Part shown: positions 10,020 to 19,452 of the stretch, piece after piece
Layout: each line of letters starts with the position of its first letter
Numbering within the stretch: position 1 is the stretch's first letter
Source: Mesaphorura yosii
Lineage: Eukaryota > Arthropoda > Collembola > Poduromorpha > Tullbergiidae
Assembly (NCBI GenBank): GCA_009869945.1
Contig: WIXG01000736.1
Span: forward strand, 1-24,085
DNA length: 24,085 bases
Reading direction: 5' to 3'
Notes under the pieces: model-generated
Seen by the model: only the letters and a program-made list of their open reading frames with translations
The model's database searches: none
What the model was told of the DNA's origin: nothing
Translations under genes and position numbers: made by a program

Positions 10020-11698
10020 TTAGGCGGATGCGACGCAGCAGCGTTCTCCTCCATCGCAAGGATCGGGATTTGGAAGATAAACGACGATCCTGCAGAACAG
10101 CTTGTGGCCTTTAGGGCAAGTGCCCCAAGTGCCATTGCCTTGGCCGTTACCCGGGTCCGGGGGCACGCAGAGTGTTGTCCTCGCGGTGGTCGTGACATCG
10201 CTGCTGGTTCCTCCGGAGGCGGGGCAACTCCTGCTGCTGCCACTAGCGTCGGCACCGGATTCGCCACCGCCGAAGTGGACTGTGCCACCGCTACTGGTGT
10301 CACCCCCACGGCCCTCGCCCTCATCAAACTGGTCGACTGTCCCGTAAATCCAGTCCATGTAGGCACTGACCTTGGTGTACACGGTGTACGTGTCACAGGC
10401 AGTTTCCTCCTCTGACCTCCCACGCCCGTGACTCACGATTCCGTGCAGATAGTACCGGCTCCCCCCGTACTCATCACTCCCATTGAACACCATTCCGCCG
10501 CCAGAGTCCCCATTGCACGCATTCTGACGGTTGTCGGTCCCGGCGCAGTACTCTTGTGCGTTCAGCTTCCTTAAGGGACGCCACACTGAGCATTTGTCCG
10601 AGTCCACCACGGGGAACGAGGCGGTGCGGAGTACGTTGGAGTGGATAAATACGTCGCGGTCGAACAGGCCAAAGCCTGAGATCTGAAAGTCCAAGTCAGG
10701 AATTTGAGTCGGGAATTTGCAATGTGGTGTACGCAAAACTTACGTGCCCGACGTGACCCACTCCTGGTGCCTCCTCTGCTTCACCCAAGCATATGGGCAG
10801 CACGTTATTCTGGAAGCGGACCGGCTCCTTCAGCCGCAACAAAGCAATGTCCGCTTGGTAGAGACTGCGTCCTCCATTGTACGCCTCGTGGAGTAGGACT
10901 TGACTCACATGAAACAGCTGCGCCTCGGGTGAATGGGCCTGCATGCCCTCGACCCTCGCCTCGGCTGCCCCCAGCGCCACGAGTATGTCGTCAGCTTTCA
11001 CGTCAGTATCACGCCTTCTGCCGTGCAGTGACATGCAATGCGCGGCGGTCACCACGAAGAATTCCTTGGCCCCATGCGGCTTGATCAGCGAGCCTCCACA
11101 AGAGTAGTCGTACTTGTCGGCGCCGCCGGACGAAGATGCACTCTCTCGCTTGAAAATGGTCGCGTGCCACGGCCAGTCAGCCTGGTCCACCACGGTGCCG
11201 TTCAGAATGAAGGTTGTGATCCGGCCGAGGTTGGTCACACCACAATCTACGACAAACCGCAGATAAGATAGGAGATAAGAAAACAGCTGATCTTGGTGGA
11301 TTGATCGGCTGACCAGACAAGAGCAACTTACTGAGAACGCATGAGTACAGATGAAATCTCGAGAGGCCTCCGGCCCATTGCCCATCTTTCTTGTTGCATG
11401 TTAACGTCCGCTGGCGGACACTGTCAGGTCCCCTGTGCGCTGGAAAGTAGTAGGGCTCGTCACAGCCGTATGTGGCTACGGTGCCCACTGGAATTCTCTG
11501 CGCAGGGTGGTGGCAGTCGATTGGAGTTGGTGAATTTTGAGTGGAAATGCAGTTGACACGAACTCCGTCTCGGTACAGGAGCGGGGCACAACCTGCGCCG
11601 AGCCCACCCCCGCGCACGACATACGCTGTGGATATTGCAGTGGCCAACAGAATGGTGAGTGTCACCAGGCTCGTGCAGTCCATGGCGGCCATGGCCAT
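10020..11698 (-). CDS. Modular serine protease: signal peptide, sushi/CCP, trypsin-like domain, C-terminal CLIP-like module
   Basis: A secreted chymotrypsin-fold protease of 510 residues, probably in a hemolymph cascade (immunity or clotting). Exons 11698-11332, 11246-10744 and 10682-10020 join in phase across introns of 85 and 61 bp. Residues 1-25 are a signal peptide. Residues 62-120 form one sushi/CCP domain (Cys 62, 79, 101 and 120, with DGQW). The catalytic domain starts near FILNGTVV, close to the form seen in factor C- and ModSP-like enzymes rather than IVGG. The triad is complete: His192 in VVTAAHC, Asp255 in ADIALLRL, Ser350 in CNGDSGGG. The S1 pocket residue before Ser is Asn344, not Asp, so plain trypsin specificity is unlikely. 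A Gly/Ser/Thr-rich linker (about 405-460) leads to six cysteines (462, 479, 487, 499, 505, 506) ending GGERCC, which resembles a CLIP domain but sits at the C terminus. Confidence 0.9.
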
Positions 11699-11903
11699 TT
11701 TAAAAGAACCGGATGGGCCTCGGCCTACAAAAGTCCAATTAATAATTTGCTGCACTCGATGCCATGGTCTGATCAACTGTGCAAAATTTCAAATTGCGAA
11801 TCAAGTTATGGAGGAAAACCAGTTTGCCAGGTATGCAAATTGTAGTCTCCAGGGACAAGAACTGATTACGTAGTCAGCTGACGTACTGTACATCAGCTGT
11901 CAG

Positions 11904-12296
11904 TCAGCTCACATGACATAATTTGCAGTCTTGTACGTCTTGGGTTGACAACTCGAACACCAGCAGATTAATCAACTGACCCCGGTACACCTCCATCAAC
12001 ATCGGGAAGAAGGCGTCATCTATCGAGAAAAAGTGGAACCTGCATCGCGTTAGCGGACATGATTTGAGGAACCGGAGCTCCCAGGCGGCAAACCGAGTCC
12101 GAATTGCGTACAGGCGACAGCGTGAGTGCCACCGCACGCACTCCCGTGGCAGGGTTTTGCAGAACCAAGAGCATAGATCTTTTCGATTAGATTAGATAGC
12201 TTAGATTATGTAGATCATGGCTATCACGAGGAGCGCGTACATGGTCATGCCCGCCTTGTACACGATGGAGGTGATTACGTCATATTTCACCAGTGC
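11904..12296 (-). pseudogene. Gustatory receptor, 3' exons only
   Basis: The frame ending at 11904 carries LRFLKSCPL, FFSIDDAFFPMLMEVY and GQLINLLVF, which fits the last membrane segment of arthropod gustatory receptors (a conserved SC-x-PL, then F-x-I-D, then a hydrophobic C terminus). About 100 bp upstream an exon at 12296-12201, after acceptor CCTCTAG, encodes a transmembrane stretch with KAGMTMYALLVIAMIY. The two may belong to one receptor gene, but I could not fix the junction. No 5' exons with the other five or six membrane segments were found, so this looks like a remnant or a gene whose 5' part has diverged. It lies opposite to the three complete receptors in this window. Confidence 0.45.
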
Positions 12297-12545
12297 CTAG
12301 AGGCCAGAGACAATCAAGACGGAGATTACAGAGACGGATCAGAAGGGGGATGGGGACGCTGCCGATTTCGAGACGATGGCGCTGCAGTACCTGCATCGGT
12401 ACGTGCGATACGTGCCGGTGCGCCTCCTCAGATCCTCCATGGCTTCATCCTGCTGCTGCCACCGACTGGAAAGCGCCATCCACAGACGCATTTTGTTACA
12501 AGGGGCCATACAGGCAAAATACTGGTGGTGGTGAACCACGATCAA

Positions 12546-13298
12546 AAACTCAGTGCTTAATTAATTTTAACCGAATTCAGGGAATAGTTACAGGAAAATT
12601 GAACGTTAAGACCTTGAAATATTAAAGTAAGAAACGGCAATTTATTCGAATGAATAATGAAATTTGTGGTCAATTGCAAATTCTGCGATAGCCAATTTGT
12701 AAATGCTTCAAATTCGACATACTTATGACATTAGTCTTGCGAATCGCCGGAATTGCAAAGCAACCATGCTTTAATTACTTTCATAACAATAACTTTGAAC
12801 TTCCACTGGAACTGAAACCATGCATAATTAAATGGATAATTCTTATTTGATAGAATTTATCATTTCACATGGCATACATACCTACAATTACAAGTGTGAT
12901 TTATTTTATTGTATTTTACTTTAAAAAAAAAACAATTCATTAATTACAAAATGATTGGTATTACAAACTACAAAACCACGAGCGAGAGAATACAAAATAC
13001 AAGGTGCAGTTGCGCAGCAAATAGCAACTCAAACGGTAAATGCAATTGCATGGCGCACGGTGGCGTGGCATGAATGGATTTTGGGACAATCCCAAAAAGA
13101 GCGGTTCCTCTGGGGAACCCCGAACCCCAAGTACAATGGAGCCTTATGCATTCCTACAATCTTTATTTAGCTTTATTATGCCGTTGGTGGGCTGAGAGCC
13201 CAAAGCCCATTCACACCACACACATAACTTCACACACTACTCATAACTTAGCACAAAATCCAGTTAAATTTAAGCAAAGTTAGCTAAATTCAAGCTAA
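12546..13298. other. AT-rich spacer with two small hairpins
   Basis: No coding frame is supported. At 13079-13097 TTTTGGGA/TCCCAAAA form a perfect 8-bp stem with a CAA loop. At 13103-13119 GGTTCC/GGAACC form a second stem. A run of A lies near 12923-12932. Confidence 0.5.
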
Positions 13299-13714
13299 AT
13301 GGTAAATTCGAACGCTAGCACGAATCGCACACTCAAGCGCAGGACAGCTGAAGTTATCGATCTAACTGGCGCGAACGCTGCCGTTAGAAGAGGAGGCCCA
13401 GCTGGGGTAGCGGTGGTGCCCCACGGCGCTCAGCTCGCAACAATGGTGACGGTGCCGTTGGAGGAGGCAACGCTGACCCAGCCGTACTCGAGGTGGTCGT
13501 CACTCCGAATCCCAACCAAGCCCCTGATATTGTTACTTTAGGAGGAGATCGTGACAATCGCGGAGGCGGAGGCGCGTGGAGGAATTGCATTGAAGTGTCA
13601 TGGCGCCATTGTGCGACATGTTCAGTGATAAGAATGCAGAGTCACAAATCGAGGGACCAAAGACTTTTGGGTCAACACTTCCTGCCTGCTGCTCTAGCCC
13701 AGTTTCAGTCTTAA
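13299..13714 (+). pseudogene. Fragment with a SUMO-interaction-type motif (RNF4-like N-terminal region?)
   Basis: A frame starting at 13299 encodes KRRTAEVIDLTGANAAVRRG; V-I-D-L-T (13353-13367) is a textbook SUMO-interaction motif. The same theme continues after a one-base frame change near 13410-13430, with PRRSARNNGDG and then EVVVTPNPNQAPDIVTLGGD, a second hydrophobic-acidic motif. A basic stretch, a VIDLT motif and a PRR-x-AR stretch recall the N-terminal half of RNF4-type SUMO-targeted ubiquitin ligases, but no RING cysteines follow. It may be a decayed retrocopy fragment. The call is uncertain. Confidence 0.3.
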
Positions 13715-13780
13715 TTAAATTTAATGGGTAATTAAATTAAGACCAGAACCATATCGCTTTTACCTGACCCCATACCGCTT

Positions 13781-13985
13781 CATGACATCATGGAAGGCCA
13801 ACTCATCCCATGACTTCATCATGGCTTCATGGAAGACCAGCTCATTTCATCCTAGGCCTCACTGTGGGTATTACCAGGCACGCAGGCATAAAGCCATGAA
13901 GCCATTAAACGAAGTGAGAGCTGGGCCCTTGTGTAGGAAACATAGCTATGAAGCCATGATGCTATGAAACGAAGTGAGAGCTTGA
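13781..13985. repeat. Foldback / short tandem repeat element
   Basis: CATGGAAGGCCAACTCAT (13789-13806) repeats as CATGGAAGACCAGCTCAT (13828-13845), a 39-bp period with 16/18 identity. AAACGAAGTGAGAGCT occurs at 13907-13922 and 13967-13982, a 60-bp period. ATGAAGCCAT (13896-13905 and 13948-13957) is the exact reverse complement of ATGGCTTCAT at 13821-13830, so the two halves can fold on each other. It looks like a small nonautonomous repeat. Confidence 0.5.
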
Positions 13986-14456
13986 CTAAAGCATTGCTCG
14001 CTTCGCCTCTTATAAGAACCATCGCTCGAAATACAGCAGAAAAATACGCGCAATTATGACAACTTCCGTTTAAACGTGACAAGTACTATAAAATGTGGTA
14101 TGAATGTTTAAATTGTTTGTGCGTTCGTAGCGACGTTTAGCCTTGGTCGTCATGGTCATTCACGAATTTAAAAAATTCCATTCACGACAGGTTGTGTGTA
14201 TAATGCGTGAGCGAAATTTCTCCATCTATAGAAGGAATTCGTCCCTCATTAACACAACTACTTTCCATGGTCGTCAATTGAATTCGAACTCTTGAGTTGA
14301 ATACCCGCAACAATTTCGCGTCCAATTACAGCAAATTGTAAATTTGAATGACCAGACCGCCTTTGACGTCAGAGATGAGTGGCGAATTATTTTAATATGA
14401 GGCACACGTCTCTTTAGAATAATATTTCGTATGTGTGTTGATGCACATGGAACACG
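13986..14456. other. Upstream region of the tandem gustatory receptors
   Basis: No coding frame and no clear TATA box. It presumably contains the promoter of the receptor starting at 14457. Confidence 0.4.
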
Positions 14457-15815
14457 ATGCGGAGCCGGTGGCTTTCCTCGTTTGTTTTGAGCACATGTTC
14501 CCTTCTCTGGGCCACGATTCACCTGTTTGCGTGCGTCCCCTTCGACGTGACCAGCACCGCCACCGTCGAGAGGACGACAGAGTTCACGGCATCGTCAAGA
14601 TGGAGGAGACGATTCGTCCAGCGCGCAGCCCGGACCCTGAGTCTCACCTACTCACTATTCGTAGCCGCCCTTCCCCCCATCGAATTCCTTGCCATGACAT
14701 CCCAGGAAATTGTGGACGAACACTACTCGCCTTCCAACCTGTTGATCGCGTTAGCAATCAACTTTGTTTTTACATTTACGGAAGGAGTTTTGCGCACATT
14801 TTATCTAGTGCAACGTGCCAAGTACGCCCAACTGCATCGAAAGTTCGGTGAGCTGTGGAGCACAATTATGATGGAGGGAGGCGCGCAACCGTTCCGTCTG
14901 ACCCTCCTCGTCCTGCTTGACATTCCCGTCGCCATCAGCTTGGAGCTGGTGGTCATTGTCAGAGAGTATCACATTACGGCAGGAGATGGCAGCGTGGGTC
15001 AAGTGGCAATGTACCTGTTTATGCATCTCGCCGCCATCGCCTCTGTCATGCTTGATATCCGATTCGTATTGATCGGTGGTGTGCAGCTATTAGCAGCCCT
15101 GCGCCACAACCACCAGCTGCTGTTCAAATCAATGGAGGCTTGGGACTCGATTCGGTTGCTTGAAACCTTGAATACATTCTCATCCCTACAAGACACGTAC
15201 TACCTCTACCAGTCGGCAATCGGTCTTATCGTTCTAGTCACACTCTTCGAGTACGGTCTTGATGCGCTGTTTTCCCTGTACTGGGCAGTCGTCTGTCTGG
15301 TTGATGGCGAAGATGCAACGTTTTACATATTTTATGTTGTCGCCGACTACTTTCATATTTTCCTCATATCACATGTCGGACAAAAACTGAAGGATACGGT
15401 GAGTGAACGAAAAAATTCGAATCTGGGTCATTTGTAGCACAAACCGTGCGGGTGTCTCTTATTGCCACAGGTTGCGAGTAATCGACAAGAACTCAAGTCG
15501 AGGTTGCTAAAACTAAAGATTAGACGCCTGATGGACATGTCAATTTGTTCAATAGCTTCACAAGCTCCGTTCTACTCTGACTGTCGTTCGTGGTTCAGGC
15601 TTGTACAAGTGATCGGCCAACATGTGCAGGAGTGGAGTCCGAGTCTTCGAGCATGTGACGTAGTGGGAGTGGATTACACGGCATTATCTGCTCTTGTCAC
15701 GGCTTCAGTTACGGTCGTCATGTTTATGATTTCATTGACACTGACCGAAAGGACGTCAGTGGGACTGGCAGCGGGTTGGAATTCCAACACGTCCTCAGCT
15801 CTCCCCACATTTTAG
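14457..15815 (+). CDS. Gustatory receptor 1 of a tandem pair
   Basis: A seven-transmembrane chemoreceptor of the insect gustatory receptor family, probably an odour- or taste-gated channel in sensory neurons. Two exons, 14457-15398 and 15471-15815, join in phase 0 (donor ACG|GTGAGT, acceptor TTGCCACAG) and give 428 residues, a normal length. Hydrophobic segments include LSSFVLSTCSLLWATIHLF, TLSLTYSLFVAALPPIEFL, LIALAINFVFTFTEGVL, LLVLLDIPVAISLELVVIV and a last one at ALVTASVTVVMFMISL. The stretches DYFHIFLISHVGQKL and LRACDVVGVDY mark the family's conserved C-terminal half. It shares these blocks with the receptor 227 bp downstream, so the two arose by tandem duplication. An AATAAA signal lies at 15973. 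Confidence 0.82.
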
Positions 15816-15972
15816 AACGATTTCTTCGCCATTACCCGGGCAGAGACGGAGTATTCAGTGTCTTGACAGCGCGTCTGATAAATTATTCGGTTGAGCATTG
15901 AAGTGCAGTCGAGTTAATGAAATCGTTGTCAATTTACACGTAAAGATGCTGTCAACTGACAAGCTATTGTTG

Positions 15973-15978
15973 AATAAA
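15973..15978 (+). terminator. Poly(A) signal, gustatory receptor 1
   Basis: AATAAA 158 bp after the stop codon of the first receptor and 65 bp before the start codon of the second. Confidence 0.5.
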
Positions 15979-16042
15979 GTGACAAAAGACACTGACGCAA
16001 TTCGAAGTCGCAGACGTCAGTCCCTAAATCGTGCTCCACACA

Positions 16043-17486
16043 ATGGATACTCAAACCCTGAAGCGTTCCACCTTCTCAGCGCTAGGCACCGTGTCCTCCA
16101 TTGCCTGGGCCATAGCTCATGCCTTTGCCTGTATGCCCTTGGGCTCCAGCACCTCCAGTCCACCAGCGGCGGCACAACTCATTCCAAAACACAAATGGAT
16201 CCAGTGGATCATTGGAGCCTTGGGATTCACCTACTCGCTCTTTGTTCTAGTCCTTCACCCGGCAGAGTTTATTTTCGTCACATTCCAGGAGGTTTACGCG
16301 GAAGCTTCCACACTGTCCGAGCTTATCGTCTTGCTCGGTGTGAATGTGCTGTTTGCATTCTCTGAGGTGATTTGCCGTGCATTTTACCTGCTTCGTAGGC
16401 ACGAGTTTGTTGAATTACACCAACAGTTAAGGATTGACCACCACGTGGACGGAGTGCACACGTCGGGCTCCATGTTGGCTTTCATGATTACGGACGTCTT
16501 GTTGGTACCGGTGCTCGAGGTGGTTGTGATGGCAAGAGAGGAACACATTACGGGCAACGAATCAACGGCCCGGGCTTCCCTGTACGTATTCATGCACTTG
16601 GCTTCAACAGCTTCAGTGTACTTCAACGTCCGTTTTGTGCTGATTGGCGGCCTGCAGCTTACCGAGCAGTACAAGCGCATTGTATGCAAGTTCATTGAGA
16701 GGATGAAAGAAGACCACCGCCACGCGGTCATTGGTGGCATGGAGCGGTGCGGTGGGTGCGAAATCGACGGCGTTGACCACAACGACCAGGTGCTGGACTT
16801 TATCAAAACATTCGAGACTATTCAGAACCTGTACAACTTGTATGAACGGTGCATCGGGGCCATTGTACTCGTCAGTCTGTTTGAATACGGGGCGGACGCT
16901 CTGCTTTGTGTGTACTGGATGTTTTACTCCCTACACACAGATCAAGACCCTCGGGTTTACATTTTTTACGTGCTCTCGGAATATTTCTACATTTTCCTCT
17001 TCGCACATGTTGGCCAATGTCTAAAGGAAGCGGTAAGTTTTTGAGCCATGTTGAATTTGCATTGATTGATTGATGGGGGTTTTGTGATTGTCAGATTTCA
17101 GAAGCCAGACACAATTTGCGTTCTTGTCTCGTTCAGCTAAAGGTCCAGCACACTGTCTCGACATCGGGGTGGACTTTGGCTTGGCCTGGGCGTGGGACCA
17201 GGGGTGGGCCTGAAGAAGGGGGTCTCCTGATTGCTGTAGCTCGGCATATGTTGGACTGGAATCCGAATCTCAGAGCTTGTGACATGCTGCCCATTGATTA
17301 CACAATATCTACAGTGGTATGCTCTAGACTTGATTCATTAGGGAGACGGTGTCTCAAAATGTAAGCAATTTTGAGTTTCAGGTCATCGGAAGTTCAGTCA
17401 CAATGATTATGTTCATGTTTTCGGTCAAGATGACAGAACAAACCTCCGCACTCAACGCGAACATGTCCATGTTGCCATCTTTTTAG
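16043..17486 (+). CDS. Gustatory receptor 2 of a tandem pair
   Basis: A chemoreceptor of 438 residues in three exons: 16043-17032, 17095-17316 and 17382-17486, all phase 0, with introns of 62 and 65 bp. The start is the ATG giving MDTQTLKRSTF. Blocks shared with its upstream neighbour include FTYSLFVLVLHPAEFIF, AREEHIT, VYFNVRFVLIGGLQL, EYFYIFLFAHVGQCLKEA and LRACDMLPIDYT. The first intron sits at the same place as in the neighbour. The second, just before VIGSSVTMIMFMFSV, is missing there, so one intron was gained or lost after duplication. The segment between HTVSTSGW and GGPEEGG is Gly/Trp/Pro-rich and has no counterpart in the neighbour. Confidence 0.82.
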
Positions 17487-17661
17487 CCAGGTTCCTTTGT
17501 CCTCTTCCGAAACCACAAAAACAAAGATCCGACACCCTTTCGGAGCCCGTTTCCGAGCACAAAACTTGAAAAAAGTTTTTGCGCACCACTACGAACTTAA
17601 ATTTCGAATTTGGATTCGTTGATTGTACATTTTTGTAAACCCTGTGCACTTAAAGCCTACA

Positions 17662-17667
17662 AATAAA
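17662..17667 (+). terminator. Poly(A) signal, gustatory receptor 2
   Basis: AATAAA 176 bp after the stop codon. Confidence 0.45.
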
Positions 17668-17828
17668 GTCCATACCCGGTCCCGACCCCGGAGGAGAGAT
17701 TCCAGGGGCATCGCATGTGGGTGTCAGACCCCGCTGACAATGCTGCGCCCTCTTGTGCAGCGGAGTTCTCATGCCGATGAACACAGACTCGTCTCAGGTG
17801 CGACATCGATTGATTCCAGGCGCATTGA

Positions 17829-18425
17829 ATGGCGGATCGCCTCGACTTCAATGGCGCCCCCCCCCTGTGGCCAAAGCCACAGCGGCAGCTGGCCCAGGTA
17901 AGTGGGGCGGGCGACGGCAGTGTCGGGAGCCGCCGCGTTGTGTAGGGCTCAGCTGACGGGACCGAGTGGAAGCGGAACCAGCGGACCGGACCATCTCTCG
18001 CTTCCGTGTTGAACTGCTACTTTCCGAGATCCATTTCGAGTCCGGCAATCGTATCCATCGCTCGCCCCTCAACCTTTGACTGTTGGTGGAATTCCTGGTG
18101 GGCGGCAAACTATAGACTGCGATTGCAGAGCGTTACTGCAAGCAACAGGGCCTTGGTCAGTGACCAGTGGCTGACCGCCGTTCTCCGATTTGAAAGAATT
18201 TTTCTCCAAGCTATGCGCCTAGTGAAGAAGAAACGGCGAAATATGTACAAATCAGTTCCATCCGTGTTTGTTATCAGTTTGAGTCATGAACGTCGCATTG
18301 TGTGTACGTTCATAGTGCAGAGATCACATCCTGTGTGCCTCACATTAATTTCGTCTCTGAGCATTGCGACATGCATATTTCTGTGTCCAGCATATATGCA
18401 ACCGTCATGTTGTGTACATAATTAA
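17829..18425 (+). CDS. Possible two-exon gene of unknown function
   Basis: An ATG at 17829 opens MADRLDFNGAPPLWPKPQRQ, ends at a strong donor CAG|GTAAGT (17897/17898), and could join in phase to an acceptor GTGTAG at 17945 and an open frame to 18425, about 182 residues in all. I recognise no domain. A second frame over the same DNA (17963-18079, containing ISRFRVELLLSEIHFE) also looks protein-like, so the second exon is uncertain. A run of nine C's in exon 1 could hide a sequencing indel. This may be the first exon of a gene whose remainder is decayed. Confidence 0.28.
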
Positions 18426-18763
18426 ATATGTACATTTGACACAAATTCAAACCAAATCAGTTATTTATTATGACTTATTTGGTCAGCTCCATATCCTGCT
18501 TAAGCTCACAATCAGAATTACACATCATTCTTTCCGAGTTTTAAGCAGAACTTCGAATCAAGAAAGTGTTATTAGGTGATCAGTTACGAATGAGCATGCA
18601 TCAATTGCCCAAAATTGTGTCTCCGGGCAAGCCCTGAGTTTTGTGAATTTCGAGCGGTTTCACTGAAATTTCTGAAGATTAGTCGAGTCATTTTAACGAG
18701 TATCCTCATTTTTTGGCTCCACTTGAAAAGTGTGTACGTTTTTGAGCAAATTACACAATCAGA

Positions 18764-19102
18764 AACCGCCATGCGGTGAGTGGAGCCATCGCAGAGGTGA
18801 AGGTCAAGGTGGAGAATACGGCGATTATCGACGGGAGGAAGGTGGGGCTTTGCATGGTCACGGCCAAGATGGAGGGTCCCAGTCAACCCGACCTCCAGTT
18901 CAAGGACAACGACGATAGCACAGTCTCGCTGACCTACAAACCGACGGCTGCGGGGAACTACAAACTCCACCTGAAGTATACGCACTTCAGCCTCCAAGGT
19001 AAAGCCACATTACATGAAACACTTGAATCAATTAAGTTACAATAATTCAGTATTTATCTTACACTTTTCCTAGGAAGCCCCTTCAAAATTGTGTGGGCAT
19101 AA
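18764..19102 (+). CDS. Filamin-type repeat, orphan copy A (5' end unclear)
   Basis: One Ig-like filamin (ABP-280) repeat, the unit that actin cross-linking filamins use as rod modules. The frame gives SGAIAEVKVKVENTAI, KMEGPSQPDLQFKDND and KPTAAGNYKLHLKYTHF, then crosses a 75-bp intron (18999-19073) in phase to GSPFKIVWA and a stop, the canonical end of the fold. No actin-binding domain or further repeats lie nearby. The frame has a stop about 30 bp upstream of the recognisable repeat and no ATG in frame, although an acceptor-like CAATCAG ends at 18762. It is therefore either a terminal exon pair without its gene or a duplicated fragment. AATAAA follows at 19154. Confidence 0.6.
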
Positions 19103-19153
19103 TCATCCTCTCGCCATGAACTACAAACTGCTAATTCTGCCTTATGATTGTGC

Positions 19154-19159
19154 AATAAA
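19154..19159 (+). terminator. Poly(A) signal after filamin copy A
   Basis: AATAAA 52 bp after the stop codon. Confidence 0.4.
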
Positions 19160-19452
19160 TTCGAGCTCTAGCTGAACTGAATTCAATGCTTTCTATGAAA
19201 TGAAACGTGAATCTAACTATCTAAGTACCTGAAGGCGAATGCTAAGTTGGAATACCCAAGATTTTAGAAAGAAGTTTACCCCATTTAAATCAAATAGTTT
19301 GCGTACAATTTAAGAATTATTTATTTTAGGATTTATTTAAGAATTCGGGTTCCCGTGAGCAAACATCAGCCTTGTGAGAATGGCGGAGCTCCATTTGTTC
19401 TCAGGTAGTAATATCCACGAGTTTTGTAAGCAAGATTGAAAATTATTGACAG

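Noticed and set aside
10020..10423. Long plus-strand open frames across the protease gene (for example 9897-10415).
   Set aside because: They are complements of the GC-rich Gly/Ser linker codons on the minus strand, and the minus-strand protein carries the catalytic Ser.
18006..18579. Open frames with hydrophobic stretches around 18300-18560.
   Set aside because: They fall in AT-rich sequence, with Ile/Leu/Ser-rich composition expected by chance and no conserved pattern.
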